Below, one piece after another: positions 52,648 through 62,297 of a DNA stretch of 64,000 nucleotides. Under the pieces are notes generated by a model, which saw only the letters and a list, made by a program, of their open reading frames with translations, made no database searches and had not been told where the DNA came from. The stretch comes from Oceanospirillum sp048270425 (lineage in GTDB: Bacteria > Pseudomonadota > Gammaproteobacteria > Pseudomonadales > Halomonadaceae), in assembly GCA_048270425.1 (NCBI GenBank), contig JBLWSY010000008.1, positions 81,628 through 145,627 on the forward strand. Direction: 5' to 3'. The first letter of the stretch is position 1; every line of letters begins with the position of its first letter. The position numbers and the translations under genes are program-made.

Positions 52648-54168
52648 ATGAACCAGCCCCTATTGGAAGTCAAAGCGCTGACACTGGCCTTTGATAACAC
52701 GGCACCTGTGGTGAACCAGGTCTCTTTCAGTGTCGCCCGAGGTGAAACCCTAGGCATCGTGGGCGAAAGTGGCTCGGGGAAATCTCTGTCGGCGCTGAGC
52801 ATTCCCCGCCTATTACCCGCTAATGCCAGACGCTTGTCCGGCGAGGTTTTGTTTGATGGCCTGAAACTGCACCAGTTGAGTGAAAAAGAACTGATGCGCC
52901 TGCGGGGTAAGCGCATCTCGGTGATTTTCCAGGAACCCATGTCATCGTTAAACCCACTGCACAGCATCGGCAAACAGATTGCCGAAATCATTCAGCTACA
53001 CCGTCCAATGGGCAAAAAAGAGGTGTTCGCTGAAGTCGTCAAACGCCTGCAGGAAGTGGGCATTGACAACGCTGAACAACGCTATGATGCCCTACCCCAC
53101 CAGCTCTCTGGCGGGCAACGGCAGCGGGTGATGATCGCCATGGCGATCGCCAATGAACCTGAGCTGCTGATTGCCGACGAACCGACCACCGCATTGGATC
53201 AGCAGATTCAGACTCAGATTCTGGATCTGATCAAAGATCTGCAGCAGAAATACCAGATGGCGGTACTGCTGATCACTCACGATCTGAATATTGTCAGGGA
53301 TTACGCTGACCGGGTTTGTGTCATGCAGCGGGGGCAGGTTGTTGAATCCGATTCAACGGAAGCGATCTTTTCCCACCCCAAACAGGACTACACGCGCATG
53401 TTGCTGGCGGCAGATCCGGATGGCGAACCGGTCCCGATACAGCCGGATGCAAAAGAACTGTTGAAGGTTAAAAAATTAAACGTCTGGTATCCGATCCGCA
53501 CCGGGCTTCTGAAGCGGGTAGCCGGCCACATCAAGGCGGTGACCGGGGCTGAATTTAACCTTCGCCAGGGCGAATGTATTGGCTTTTTGGGTGCCAGCGG
53601 CTCCGGAAAAACCTCGCTTGGCATGGCGATTCTGCGGCTGATCAGTAGTGATGGTCAGATCTATTTTGACGGCAAAGATCTGAATAAGCTCTCTACCGAA
53701 CAGATGCGTCAGATGCGTAAAGAGATTCAGGTCGTCTTACAGGATCCCTTTGGCAGTCTCAGTCCAAGAATGACTGTGGGTGACATCATCGCAGAAGGAC
53801 TGAGAGTGCATTATCCCGCTTCAGATAAGAGCATTAATGAAGCTGTCACACTGGCGATGCAGGAAGTAGGACTGAATCCGGATACCCGCTTTCGGTACCC
53901 TCACGAGTTTTCCGGTGGTCAACGCCAGCGTATTGCCATTGCCCGCGCACTGATCCTGAAACCATCGTTGATCGTGCTGGATGAACCCACCTCCGCGCTG
54001 GATAAAAGTGTGCAGAAACAGGTGGTGGAACTACTGAAATCTCTGCAGCTTAAGCGCCAGATCAGCTACATCCTGATCACGCACGATCCCACCGTCGCTC
54101 AGTCCATGTGCCATAAGGTAATTCGACTTGATCAAGAAAATATGCAGAAAGCCTCTCACGTCGCCTGA
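52648..54168 (+). CDS. yejF: Peptide ABC transporter dual ATPase, YejF-type
   Basis: 506 residues from the ATG at 52648 with AAGGAGG upstream, one base after the yejE stop. Two fused nucleotide-binding domains: Walker A GESGSGKSLS and GASGSGKTSL, signatures LSGGQRQRVMIAMA and FSGGQRQRIAIARA, Walker B ELLIADEPTT and SLIVLDEPTS. Hydrolyses ATP to drive peptide import. Its 3' end overlaps the next gene. Confidence 0.96.
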   Translation: MNQPLLEVKALTLAFDNTAPVVNQVSFSVARGETLGIVGESGSGKSLSALSIPRLLPANARRLSGEVLFDGLKLHQLSEKELMRLRGKRISVIFQEPMSSLNPLHSIGKQIAEIIQLHRPMGKKEVFAEVVKRLQEVGIDNAEQRYDALPHQLSGGQRQRVMIAMAIANEPELLIADEPTTALDQQIQTQILDLIKDLQQKYQMAVLLITHDLNIVRDYADRVCVMQRGQVVESDSTEAIFSHPKQDYTRMLLAADPDGEPVPIQPDAKELLKVKKLNVWYPIRTGLLKRVAGHIKAVTGAEFNLRQGECIGFLGASGSGKTSLGMAILRLISSDGQIYFDGKDLNKLSTEQMRQMRKEIQVVLQDPFGSLSPRMTVGDIIAEGLRVHYPASDKSINEAVTLAMQEVGLNPDTRFRYPHEFSGGQRQRIAIARALILKPSLIVLDEPTSALDKSVQKQVVELLKSLQLKRQISYILITHDPTVAQSMCHKVIRLDQENMQKASHVA

Positions 54169-54967
54169 TATCGATTCAGAGCATCACTTCCCTGTTAACA
54201 GAAGCATTCTACTGCTTCTGTTAACGCTGGCATCTGCCGGGCTCTTTATCACAGAAAAACTCAATCAAAGTCTATTCCTTACTCTGAATACTTTTTTAAG
54301 CCAACTACCCGACATCTTCTGGGTCAACATGACCAATCTGGGTAGTACTTTGGCCGGTGCAGCCCTTCTTTGCCTGTTGTTGCCCAAGCGACCTCAGCTT
54401 GCTCTGCACCTTTTGATATCAGGCGTACTGTGCACTCTGGTGATTTATGGACTTAAACACGCATTAGACGTAGTTCGACCACACCTGATTCTTGATCGAA
54501 GCCTTTTTCATTTTATCGAAACCAGTATTACCTCGCCTGCCCGACCATCAGGACATACGGCAACGGGCTTTTTTATCGCCGGAACAGTCTGGTACCTTCT
54601 ACAATCAAGAGCCTTACGGTTGGGAAGCTTATTACTTGCCATCCTGATCGGACTTTCACGGATTGCCATCGGCGTTCACTGGCCTCTGGATCTCATCTGG
54701 GGGGCTTTAATAGGCCTTGGTATGGGTCACTTCGGAGCTTTTCTGATAACACGCTTAACCAGTCGTAGAAATCGACATGAAGCTGAGACACAAGGGGCAG
54801 GCTATTGGATTCTTAGTTTGGGCCTGATCTGCTTTATATCTGCATATTTTATCGTTAAACCTTTGCCCTATGCCGGAGAGAATTTTCCCTCGCTCACCTT
54901 TATTTATCTGATATTAACAATGAGCTTCCTAGGGTGCATAAGAACGCTAAGGGGAAGGAAAAAGTAA
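54128..54967 (+). CDS. PAP2-family membrane phosphatase
   Basis: 279 residues with about six membrane helices. The three phosphatase motifs are KHALDVVRP, PSGHT (nucleophile-assisting His) and RIAIGVHWPLDLI. Such enzymes dephosphorylate undecaprenyl pyrophosphate, phosphatidylglycerophosphate or lipid A; which one is not clear. The frame opens at TTG 54128, inside the yejF 3' end, with no ATG until well into the first helix, so the start is uncertain and translation may be coupled. Confidence 0.85.
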   Translation: MIKKICRKPLTSPDIDSEHHFPVNRSILLLLLTLASAGLFITEKLNQSLFLTLNTFLSQLPDIFWVNMTNLGSTLAGAALLCLLLPKRPQLALHLLISGVLCTLVIYGLKHALDVVRPHLILDRSLFHFIETSITSPARPSGHTATGFFIAGTVWYLLQSRALRLGSLLLAILIGLSRIAIGVHWPLDLIWGALIGLGMGHFGAFLITRLTSRRNRHEAETQGAGYWILSLGLICFISAYFIVKPLPYAGENFPSLTFIYLILTMSFLGCIRTLRGRKK

Positions 54968-54992
54968 TTAACTTAGCAATCAGCCGACAATA

Positions 54993-55021
54993 AAAAAGGA
55001 AGCTCAATGAGCTTCCTTTTT
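54993..55021. terminator. Bidirectional terminator
   Basis: Perfect 14-base arms AAAAAGGAAGCTCA / TGAGCTTCCTTTTT with A- and T-runs on both sides, between the convergent PAP2 gene and ppiD. Confidence 0.9.
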
Positions 55022-55040
55022 GTTTACCAGCATCAGTCTG

Positions 55041-56900
55041 TTACAGGCGTGTTACGTCGGCCTGATCAGTAATTGCAGTACGCAGTTGCTGAGTCGTGTT
55101 ACGTGCCTGAGAGAGCTGGATTGCCTGCTCATAGAAAGCCACAATCTCTTCCGACATCTCTGGCTGTTCAACTCCGGTAACCTCAACCAAATAAACAGTA
55201 TCACCCGCTACAACTTTTTGTACCGAACCTTCAGGTTGCGCAAACGCTTGCTGAACAACAGCACGCGGCACTTCCTGAGACACACGGGAAACAGCTTTCG
55301 CTGATTGAACATCCCGTTTAGAAGCTTTAGCGGCTGCCTCGAGGCCTGAGTTTTCTGACTGAGCGATCAGCTCACCAGCAATAGCCTCAACTGCGGCAAC
55401 CTGCTTCTCAATCGTCAGCGTCTTACGGATCTGATCCGCAACCTCTTCCAGAGGGCGAACAGAAGGCTCTTTTACATCAACAGCGCGTATCACAACAGCG
55501 TTATGATCATCCAGTTCGATCAGGTCGCTGTTCGCACCTTCCTGCTTCACCAGATCAGAGAATGCCGCACGAACAACCTCGGGATGGGACGCGATGCCCT
55601 CACCACCCTGTGCAGAGAAAAAGTCAGTACTTTCAACAGCTAACTTAAACTCTTTAGCAGGCTCTTTCAGATCTCTTGAAGCAAAACTTGCATTTGCCAA
55701 CTCTTCCGTCAGCAGCAGATATTTTTCAGCCGCCTTCTTGGCTTTCAGATCTGCTTCCAGAGTAGGCTTCATCTCTTCATAAGAAGCTACAGTTACTGAT
55801 TCTTTTTTGTCGAGATAGACAAGATGTACGCCAAACTCAGTGACCACTGGCTCAGAAATCTCTCCTTCTTCCAATCCAAAGAGTGCAGCTTCAAAGTCAC
55901 TATCAAAACTATCTGGCTCTACCAATCCCAGTTTTCCGCCGTCAGCAGCTGATCCTAAATCTTCAGAGAACTCCTTTGCCAACTCAGAAAAGGACTCACC
56001 TTGCTCAACGCGAGCTTTGATTTTTTTCAGTTCAGCAACGGCATCCTTTTCTGTACGATTTTCAGTATCAAGGAGAATATGGGAGGCAAAGTAGCTTGCT
56101 TGACTGGCACTACGCTGCTCATAGCTGGCATAAGCACTCTGTAGCGCGTCTTCAGAGATGACCACATCATCAACATAATCGTCTTGGCTGATACGGATGT
56201 AGTTCAGCTTCACCCGCTCAGGCAGGGCAAAAGCCTGCTGGTTACTCTTATAGTAAGTATCGATCTCTGCATCAGAAACCGTGATACCTTTTTGCTGATC
56301 AGCTTTCAGAGCAACATAGCGCAAATCTCGGGTTTGACTGTCCAAAGCAATGACCTGACGAATATATTTCTCAGGCATAAATTCGCTCAGGCTCATGCCG
56401 CCCTGAAGCTGGTTGATCAGGACATCTTTGCGAAGCTCTTCACGGAACTGGCGAGGAGCCATACCGACATTTCGCAACATCATCTGGAACTGATCAGCAC
56501 TAAACTTACCATCAGGACCACGAAATTCAGGAGTGGACAGAATCAAACGATCTATCTGGAGCTCGCTAACGGTCAGACCACCCTCCTGAGCTGCCTGAAG
56601 GGCAGCCTCTCGGTTGATAAGGGTCTGCAGGGCACGCTGACGGATCAGGTTTTCATTCAGGGCCGAAGGATCGGCATCCGGTCCCATTTCCGACAGGGCC
56701 TCACGCACCTGACGTTGAGTAGAGATCTCCAGCTCATATCGGCTGATTTTTTTGTCATTGACAGTGGCAACCTCATCACCACCACCGGTGAACGCCCCAA
56801 CAATGGCGTCCAGACCAAACATCGCAAAGGTCAGAATAATAAAACCTACGATGACTTTTACCACCCAACTGGATGACTTGTCCCTGATGTTCTGAAGCAT
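55041..56900 (-). CDS. ppiD: Periplasmic folding chaperone PpiD
   Basis: 619 residues. N-terminal membrane anchor (VVKVIVGFIILTFAMFGLDAI, about 13-35), SurA-N-like chaperone domain (about 40-190), a parvulin domain at about 265-360 (ASHILLDTENR, FSEDLGSAADGGKLG, EPVVTEFGVHLV) and a C-terminal helical domain. Anchored at the Sec translocon exit in the periplasm. Follows hupB and tRNA-Asp, the usual gammaproteobacterial order. Confidence 0.95.
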   Translation of the reverse strand: MLQNIRDKSSSWVVKVIVGFIILTFAMFGLDAIVGAFTGGGDEVATVNDKKISRYELEISTQRQVREALSEMGPDADPSALNENLIRQRALQTLINREAALQAAQEGGLTVSELQIDRLILSTPEFRGPDGKFSADQFQMMLRNVGMAPRQFREELRKDVLINQLQGGMSLSEFMPEKYIRQVIALDSQTRDLRYVALKADQQKGITVSDAEIDTYYKSNQQAFALPERVKLNYIRISQDDYVDDVVISEDALQSAYASYEQRSASQASYFASHILLDTENRTEKDAVAELKKIKARVEQGESFSELAKEFSEDLGSAADGGKLGLVEPDSFDSDFEAALFGLEEGEISEPVVTEFGVHLVYLDKKESVTVASYEEMKPTLEADLKAKKAAEKYLLLTEELANASFASRDLKEPAKEFKLAVESTDFFSAQGGEGIASHPEVVRAAFSDLVKQEGANSDLIELDDHNAVVIRAVDVKEPSVRPLEEVADQIRKTLTIEKQVAAVEAIAGELIAQSENSGLEAAAKASKRDVQSAKAVSRVSQEVPRAVVQQAFAQPEGSVQKVVAGDTVYLVEVTGVEQPEMSEEIVAFYEQAIQLSQARNTTQQLRTAITDQADVTRL

Positions 56901-57084
56901 TTAAATGTCTCTTTTGGGTTCTGAATATGAATTGTTAGGAAAGTTAGGCTGATTATAACTGCCTGAGCAGCAATACAAAATGCTGAGACCGCAATTAGCG
57001 AAACAAATTCAGGGCGGCTCTAACGTAAAGTTATTAAGACCACAATTAAGAAACCCATAGATAGCACTCAGGCACAAGGCATAA

Positions 57085-57112
57085 AAAAAGCACATCCGAA
57101 GATGTGCTTTTT
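57085..57112 (-). terminator. Terminator with UUCG tetraloop after tRNA-Asp
   Basis: A 12-bp stem, AAAAAGCACATC / GATGTGCTTTTT. On the minus strand the loop reads TTCG, the very stable UUCG tetraloop, and a U-run follows. Confidence 0.92.
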
Positions 57113-57115
57113 ATT

Positions 57116-57192
57116 TGGCGGACCGGACGGGACTCGAACCCGCGACCCCCGGCGTGACAGGCCGGTATTCTAACCAACTGAACTACCGGTCC
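57116..57192 (-). tRNA. tRNA-Asp (anticodon GTC)
   Basis: 77 bases including encoded CCA. Acceptor GGACCGG pairs with CCGGTCC, discriminator G. The anticodon loop contains CTGTCAC (GTC). T-arm GGGTTCGAGTCCC. It lies 26 bases after hupB on the same strand and shares its terminator. Confidence 0.97.
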
Positions 57193-57217
57193 AAACCTTT
57201 TACGCTAAGAAAGAATC

Positions 57218-57490
57218 TTAGTTTACAGCGTCTTTCAGAGCTTTGCCTGGCTTGAAGCTAGGCACTTTAGCCGCTTTGATTTCGATCGGAGCACCCGTTT
57301 GCGGGTTACGACCGGTGCGTGCTGCACGCTCTTTCACAGAGAAAGTACCAAAGCCAACCAATACAACTGAATCACCCTTTTGCAGAGACTCAGATACAGT
57401 TTCGATCATTGCATCCAGCGCGCGACCAGCTGCAGCTTTTGGAATATCAGCAGACGCTGCAATCGCATCAATCAGTTCAGACTTGTTCAC
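57218..57490 (-). CDS. hupB: DNA-binding protein HU-beta
   Basis: 90 residues, standard HU length. MNKSELIDAIAASADIPKAAAG start, and the DNA-binding arm with FSVKERAARTGRNPQTG (Arg-Asn-Pro tip) and IEIKAAKVPSFKPGKALKDAVN end. Bends and compacts DNA. Downstream of lon as in E. coli. Confidence 0.97.
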   Translation of the reverse strand: MNKSELIDAIAASADIPKAAAGRALDAMIETVSESLQKGDSVVLVGFGTFSVKERAARTGRNPQTGAPIEIKAAKVPSFKPGKALKDAVN

Positions 57491-57609
57491 TCTTCACCCC
57501 TTAACAATACGGCCAAATCGGCCAAAAACAAATGCGTAGATTATTGGTGGCTTACGCAGAAAAAAACAGGCGCAATTTATACCAATAGACCCTCTAAGCG
57601 TCAAGTAAT

Positions 57610-60033
57610 CTAATGAGTACTTGCCTGAGATCCTTTATCTTTTCCTGGAGCAGCATCATCCTTGGCTATTGGCGCTACAAAAGGGACCGGAGCCTCTGCC
57701 AGAGCAATATCCAAAACCTCATCAATCCACTTCACCGGACGAATATCCAGCTGTCCCTTGATGGAGTCAGGAACCTCTTTCAGATCTTTGCGGTTCTCCT
57801 CAGGAATAACAACCGTTTTTATACCACCCCTGCGGGCCGCCAGCAATTTTTCTTTCAACCCACCGATGGGAAGCACTTCGCCACGCAAGGTAATCTCACC
57901 GGTCATAGCAACAGTACTCTTAACCGGAATACCAGACAATACAGAGATAAGGGCTGTACACATGCCAATACCAGCACTCGGCCCATCTTTAGGGGTTGCA
58001 CCTTCCGGAACGTGGATATGCACATCTTTCTTTTCATAGAATTCAGGATCGATACCCCAGCCCTGAGCACGACCACGCACAACGGTCATAGCGGCCTGGA
58101 TAGATTCTTTCATCACATCACCCAAGGAGCCGGTCTGAATAGTACGACCTTTACCCGGAACAGCTGCAGCTTCAAGGTTCAGCAGCTCCCCTCCAACCTG
58201 GGTCCAGGCAAGACCAGTAACACGCCCCACCTGATTATCTTCATCGGCAAGACCGTAGCTGAACTTGCGAACACCGCAGTACTCTTCGATTTTTTCCTGG
58301 GTTAACTGTATTGAATCACTAAAACCTTCAGAACCACGCTTGATAAGCTCACGAACGGCTTTACGGCAAACTTTAGCAATCTCGCGCTCAAGACCACGAA
58401 CTCCGGCTTCACGGGTGTAGTAACGAATCAGTTCAAGCAGCGCTTCTTTATCAAAAGCCAGCTCTTTGTCAGACAGGCCGTTCTGTTCAAACTGCTTCTT
58501 AACCAGATAACGCTCGGCAATCGCCAGTTTTTCATCTTCGGTGTAACCTGGCAGACGAATCACTTCCATACGATCCAGTAGAGGACCGGGGATGTTCATC
58601 GAGTTGGAGGTACATACGAACATAACGTCCGACAAATCGTAATCCACTTCCAGATAGTGATCGTTAAACTTGCTGTTCTGTTCAGGGTCCAAAACTTCCA
58701 GCAGCGCAGAGGCCGGATCACCGCGGTGGTCCATGCCCATCTTATCGATCTCATCCAACAGGAAGAGTGGATTTTTCACACCAACCTTGGACATTTTCTG
58801 CAGTAGCTTACCTGGCATAGAGCCAATATAGGTACGACGGTGCCCGCGAATCTCTGACTCGTCACGCACCCCACCCAAAGCCATACGTACATACTTACGG
58901 TTGGTGGCTTTAGCGATAGACTGACCCAGAGAGGTTTTACCAACACCTGGAGGCCCGACGAGACACAGAACCGGTCCTTTCAGCTTCTTAACGCGCTTCT
59001 GAACCGCCAGATAGTCGAGAATACGTTCTTTAACCTCTTCCAGACCGTAGTGATCAGCTTCAAGTACTTCCTCAGCTTTTTCCATGTCATGGGAAACTTT
59101 GGAACGTTTCTTCCAGGGCAGGCTCACCATCCAGTCGATGTAGCTGCGGACGACGGTAGCTTCTGCAGACATGGTGGACATCATCTTAAGCTTTTTCAGT
59201 TCAGCTTCCGCTTTATCCTTCGCATCTTTAGGCATACCGGCCTTTTCGATACGCTCAGCCAGCTCATCTGCTTCAGACGCACCATTATCCAGCTCGCCCA
59301 TCTCTTTCTGAATCGCCTTCATCTGCTCATTCAGATAGTACTCTCGCTGGTTTTTTTCCATCTGCTGCTTAACACGACCACGAACCCTTTTTTCAACCTC
59401 AAGCAGATCGATTTCGGTTTCAATAAAGGTCATCAGCTGCTCAATACGGTCTCGCACATTAGCGGATTCCAGCAGCTTTTGCTTTTCAGCAACGTTAAGA
59501 GACAGGTGCGCCGACATAGTATCAACCAGACGACTTGGGTCCGTGATATTTTTCAGCGACGTCAAAACTTCAGCCGGAACCTTCTTACTAAGCTTGGTGT
59601 ACTGCTCAAACTGGTTCATCAGCACATGGCACAGGCTCTCAGACTCACGATCACTCAGTTCTTCCTGCGAACTCAGAGTAACTTTTGCCTCAAGAAAATC
59701 GCCGTTATCAGTAATCTCATTCAGCTCCGCACGGGAATCACCTTCAATCAGAACTTTCACGGTGCCGTCAGGCAGCTTCAAAAGCTGCAGTACGGAAGCG
59801 ACTGTACCGACATTGTATAGGTCTTCAGCAGAAGGCTCATCGACGCCTGCTTCTTTCTGAGCCGCCAAAAATACTTTCTTGCCATCAGCCATAGCAGCTT
59901 CAAGAGCAAGAATAGAGCGCTCACGACCAACAAATAAAGGCAGCACCATCTGTGGGAAAACAACCACATCCCGCAAAGGTAAAAGCGGCAGGGTCTGCGT
60001 TTCTAGAATTTCGTTTGCTTGTTTCTGCTCCAT
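57610..60033 (-). CDS. lon: ATP-dependent protease Lon
   Basis: 807 residues from the ATG at 60033 (GAGGTGG upstream); the frame is open 36 bases further. Lon N-domain about 10-205 (LPLLPLRDVVVFPQMVLPLFVGR), coiled-coil helices, AAA+ domain with Walker A GPPGVGKTSLGQSIA and Walker B LFLLDEIDKM, and the protease domain with catalytic Ser in KDGPSAGIGM and Lys in GGLKEKLLAARRGG. Degrades damaged and regulatory proteins. C-terminal extension of about 25 residues rich in Lys/Asp. Confidence 0.98.
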   Translation of the reverse strand: MEQKQANEILETQTLPLLPLRDVVVFPQMVLPLFVGRERSILALEAAMADGKKVFLAAQKEAGVDEPSAEDLYNVGTVASVLQLLKLPDGTVKVLIEGDSRAELNEITDNGDFLEAKVTLSSQEELSDRESESLCHVLMNQFEQYTKLSKKVPAEVLTSLKNITDPSRLVDTMSAHLSLNVAEKQKLLESANVRDRIEQLMTFIETEIDLLEVEKRVRGRVKQQMEKNQREYYLNEQMKAIQKEMGELDNGASEADELAERIEKAGMPKDAKDKAEAELKKLKMMSTMSAEATVVRSYIDWMVSLPWKKRSKVSHDMEKAEEVLEADHYGLEEVKERILDYLAVQKRVKKLKGPVLCLVGPPGVGKTSLGQSIAKATNRKYVRMALGGVRDESEIRGHRRTYIGSMPGKLLQKMSKVGVKNPLFLLDEIDKMGMDHRGDPASALLEVLDPEQNSKFNDHYLEVDYDLSDVMFVCTSNSMNIPGPLLDRMEVIRLPGYTEDEKLAIAERYLVKKQFEQNGLSDKELAFDKEALLELIRYYTREAGVRGLEREIAKVCRKAVRELIKRGSEGFSDSIQLTQEKIEEYCGVRKFSYGLADEDNQVGRVTGLAWTQVGGELLNLEAAAVPGKGRTIQTGSLGDVMKESIQAAMTVVRGRAQGWGIDPEFYEKKDVHIHVPEGATPKDGPSAGIGMCTALISVLSGIPVKSTVAMTGEITLRGEVLPIGGLKEKLLAARRGGIKTVVIPEENRKDLKEVPDSIKGQLDIRPVKWIDEVLDIALAEAPVPFVAPIAKDDAAPGKDKGSQASTH

Positions 60034-60217
60034 AGCAGAACCACCTCTAAACCGGAACGTACCGGCCAATCCAATACGTTGAAAACTTATCTATTGCAGA
60101 TGGGGACGTTAAAAAATAATACAACCCCTTGATCTGGCGTAAAAAAATCTCTCTGAGAATCAAGGTGATAAAACCAGATACGATAAAGCTGAACCACCCG
60201 CAAAATTACTCAAAAAA

Positions 60218-60240
60218 AAAGGGCCCTACAGGGCCCCTTT
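60218..60240 (-). terminator. Terminator after clpX
   Basis: GGGCCC / GGGCCC stem (60221-60226 and 60231-60236) with a 4-base loop, preceded by nine A on the plus strand that form a U-run in the clpX transcript. Confidence 0.85.
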
Positions 60241-60252
60241 TCTATGCAGAGT

Positions 60253-61536
60253 TTAGCCCTTATCACCAGAGGCCAGATCTGCACTGTCGTTGCTGTATAT
60301 CAACAGAGGCTCAGATTCACCCCGAATGACATTGTCATCAACAACCACCTTACTCACTCCTTCAGAGGAAGGGATATCGTACATGGTTGGCAACAGAACA
60401 GACTCAAGAATGGAACGAAGACCACGAGCACCGGTTTTACGTTCCATTGCTTTCTGGGCAACCGCCTGAAGCGCTTCATCACGGAACTCCAGCTCTACAT
60501 CTTCCATCTCAAACAGCTTAGCATACTGCTTAGTGAGTGCATTCTTAGGCTCACGCAGAATTTTAACCAGGGCCTCTTCATCCAGCTCCTGAAGGGTTGC
60601 CACTACCGGCAGACGACCGACAAACTCAGGAATAAGACCAAAGCGAACCAAATCTTCAGGCTCGACATCCTGCAGCATAGCGCCAACAGACTTATCCAGC
60701 TCTTTACTTTGAACTTCAGCAGAGAAGCCGATACCACCTTTGGAAGAGCGATCCTGAATCACTTTCTCAAGGCCAGCAAAAGCACCACCACAGATAAACA
60801 GGATATTAGAGGTATCAACCTGCAGAAACTCCTGCTGCGGATGCTTACGACCACCCTGAGGTGGCACAGAAGCTACTGTACCTTCAATCAGTTTCAGCAG
60901 AGCCTGCTGAACACCTTCACCGGATACATCCCGAGTGATTGACGGGTTATCGGACTTACGGGAGATTTTGTCGATCTCATCAATGTAAACGATACCACGC
61001 TGAGCTTTCTCAACGTCGTAGTCACACTTCTGCAGTAGCTTCTGGATGATATTTTCAACATCTTCACCCACGTAACCCGCTTCAGTCAGCGTCGTCGCAT
61101 CGGCAATAGTAAAGGGAACATTCAGCAGACGAGCCAGAGTCTCAGCCAGCAGCGTTTTACCACTACCGGTTGGGCCAATCAGAAGAATATTACTCTTGCC
61201 CAGCTCAACATCATTTTTAGAACGACCACCATGACGCAGACGCTTGTAGTGGTTATAGACCGCTACCGCCAAAGTCATCTTGGCTTTAGGCTGACCAATA
61301 ACATACTCATCCAGAGTTGAGCGTATCTCTTTTGGTACTGGCAGACGCTCAGATTCAGCCTCTGGCTTATCTTCAGCAATCTCTTCGCGAATAATGTCGT
61401 TGCAAAGATCAACACATTCATCGCAGATATAAACAGAAGGGCCGGCAATCAGCTTGCGAACTTCATTCTGATTTTTTCCGCAGAATGAGCAGTACAACAG
61501 CTTGCCGCCATCATTACCGGAATCATTTTGGCCCAT
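60253..61536 (-). CDS. clpX: ATP-dependent Clp protease ATP-binding subunit ClpX
   Basis: 427 residues. N-terminal zinc-binding domain with four Cys (YCSFCGKNQ, CDECVDLC) at about 15-45, AAA+ module with Walker A GPTGSGKTLLAETLA, Walker B IVYIDEIDKI, sensor region and the ClpP-docking IGF-type loop region (SKGGIGFSAEV). Unfolds substrates and feeds ClpP. It follows clpP with a gap of about 65 bases. Confidence 0.98.
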   Translation of the reverse strand: MGQNDSGNDGGKLLYCSFCGKNQNEVRKLIAGPSVYICDECVDLCNDIIREEIAEDKPEAESERLPVPKEIRSTLDEYVIGQPKAKMTLAVAVYNHYKRLRHGGRSKNDVELGKSNILLIGPTGSGKTLLAETLARLLNVPFTIADATTLTEAGYVGEDVENIIQKLLQKCDYDVEKAQRGIVYIDEIDKISRKSDNPSITRDVSGEGVQQALLKLIEGTVASVPPQGGRKHPQQEFLQVDTSNILFICGGAFAGLEKVIQDRSSKGGIGFSAEVQSKELDKSVGAMLQDVEPEDLVRFGLIPEFVGRLPVVATLQELDEEALVKILREPKNALTKQYAKLFEMEDVELEFRDEALQAVAQKAMERKTGARGLRSILESVLLPTMYDIPSSEGVSKVVVDDNVIRGESEPLLIYSNDSADLASGDKG

Positions 61537-61600
61537 TCGTTACCTCGGTTACTCAATCGCGGCAGCTCGCAAGCCACCGCTAAAATTCAACAGCGCTGAA

Positions 61601-62218
61601 TCAGCCCTGCGTTCGCTGATTCAGTACTTTATCGATCAGCCCGTATTCTACTGCTGTCTCACCATCCATAAAGTTATCACGGTCGGTATCTTTTGCGATC
61701 TCTTCGATCGGTTTACCAGTGTGATGAGCCAGAACTTTGTTCAGTTTTTCACGAATCGTCAGAATTTCGCGCGTATGAATCTCAATATCAGAAGCCTGCC
61801 CCTGAAAACCACCTAATGGCTGGTGAATCATCATACGGGAGTGAGGCAGACAGTAACGCTTACCTTCAGCACCACCAGCCAGTAACAGTGCGCCCATACT
61901 TGCCGCCTGACCGATACACATAGTACTGACATCTGGTTTGATAAACTGCATTGTGTCATAGATCGACATACCCGCAGTTACAGAGCCACCCGGAGAGTTG
62001 ATGTACAAATGAATATCTTTATCCGGGTTTTCGGACTCTAAAAACAGCAATTGAGCGACGACTAAATTTGCCATGTGATCTTCAACCGGACCAACCAGAA
62101 AGATCACACGTTCTTTTAAGAGACGTGAGTAAATATCGTATGCACGCTCGCCCCGTGATGATTGCTCGACAACCATTGGCACCAGGCCAGAATTAATAAT
62201 CTCGTGCGAATTGCTCAT
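61601..62218 (-). CDS. clpP: ATP-dependent Clp protease proteolytic subunit ClpP
   Basis: 205 residues from the ATG at 62218; an ATG two codons earlier is only three bases from the AAGGGA motif, so the second is preferred. Catalytic Ser107 in CIGQAASMGALLL and His132 in RMMIHQPLGG. INSPGGSVTAGMSIYDTM is a hallmark. Forms the double-heptamer barrel partnered with ClpX. Confidence 0.98.
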   Translation of the reverse strand: MSNSHEIINSGLVPMVVEQSSRGERAYDIYSRLLKERVIFLVGPVEDHMANLVVAQLLFLESENPDKDIHLYINSPGGSVTAGMSIYDTMQFIKPDVSTMCIGQAASMGALLLAGGAEGKRYCLPHSRMMIHQPLGGFQGQASDIEIHTREILTIREKLNKVLAHHTGKPIEEIAKDTDRDNFMDGETAVEYGLIDKVLNQRTQG

Positions 62219-62297
62219 ATGCATATTCCCTTAGTAAAAATGCCTGACCCCCATAATAGAGGCCAGGCTATGAAGTCGTCAAAACGATATTTGCAGA

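Noticed and set aside
57116..57192. tRNA-Asp as an integration site
   Set aside because: No integrase, direct repeat of the tRNA 3' end or foreign genes flank it; both sides are the conserved hupB and ppiD.
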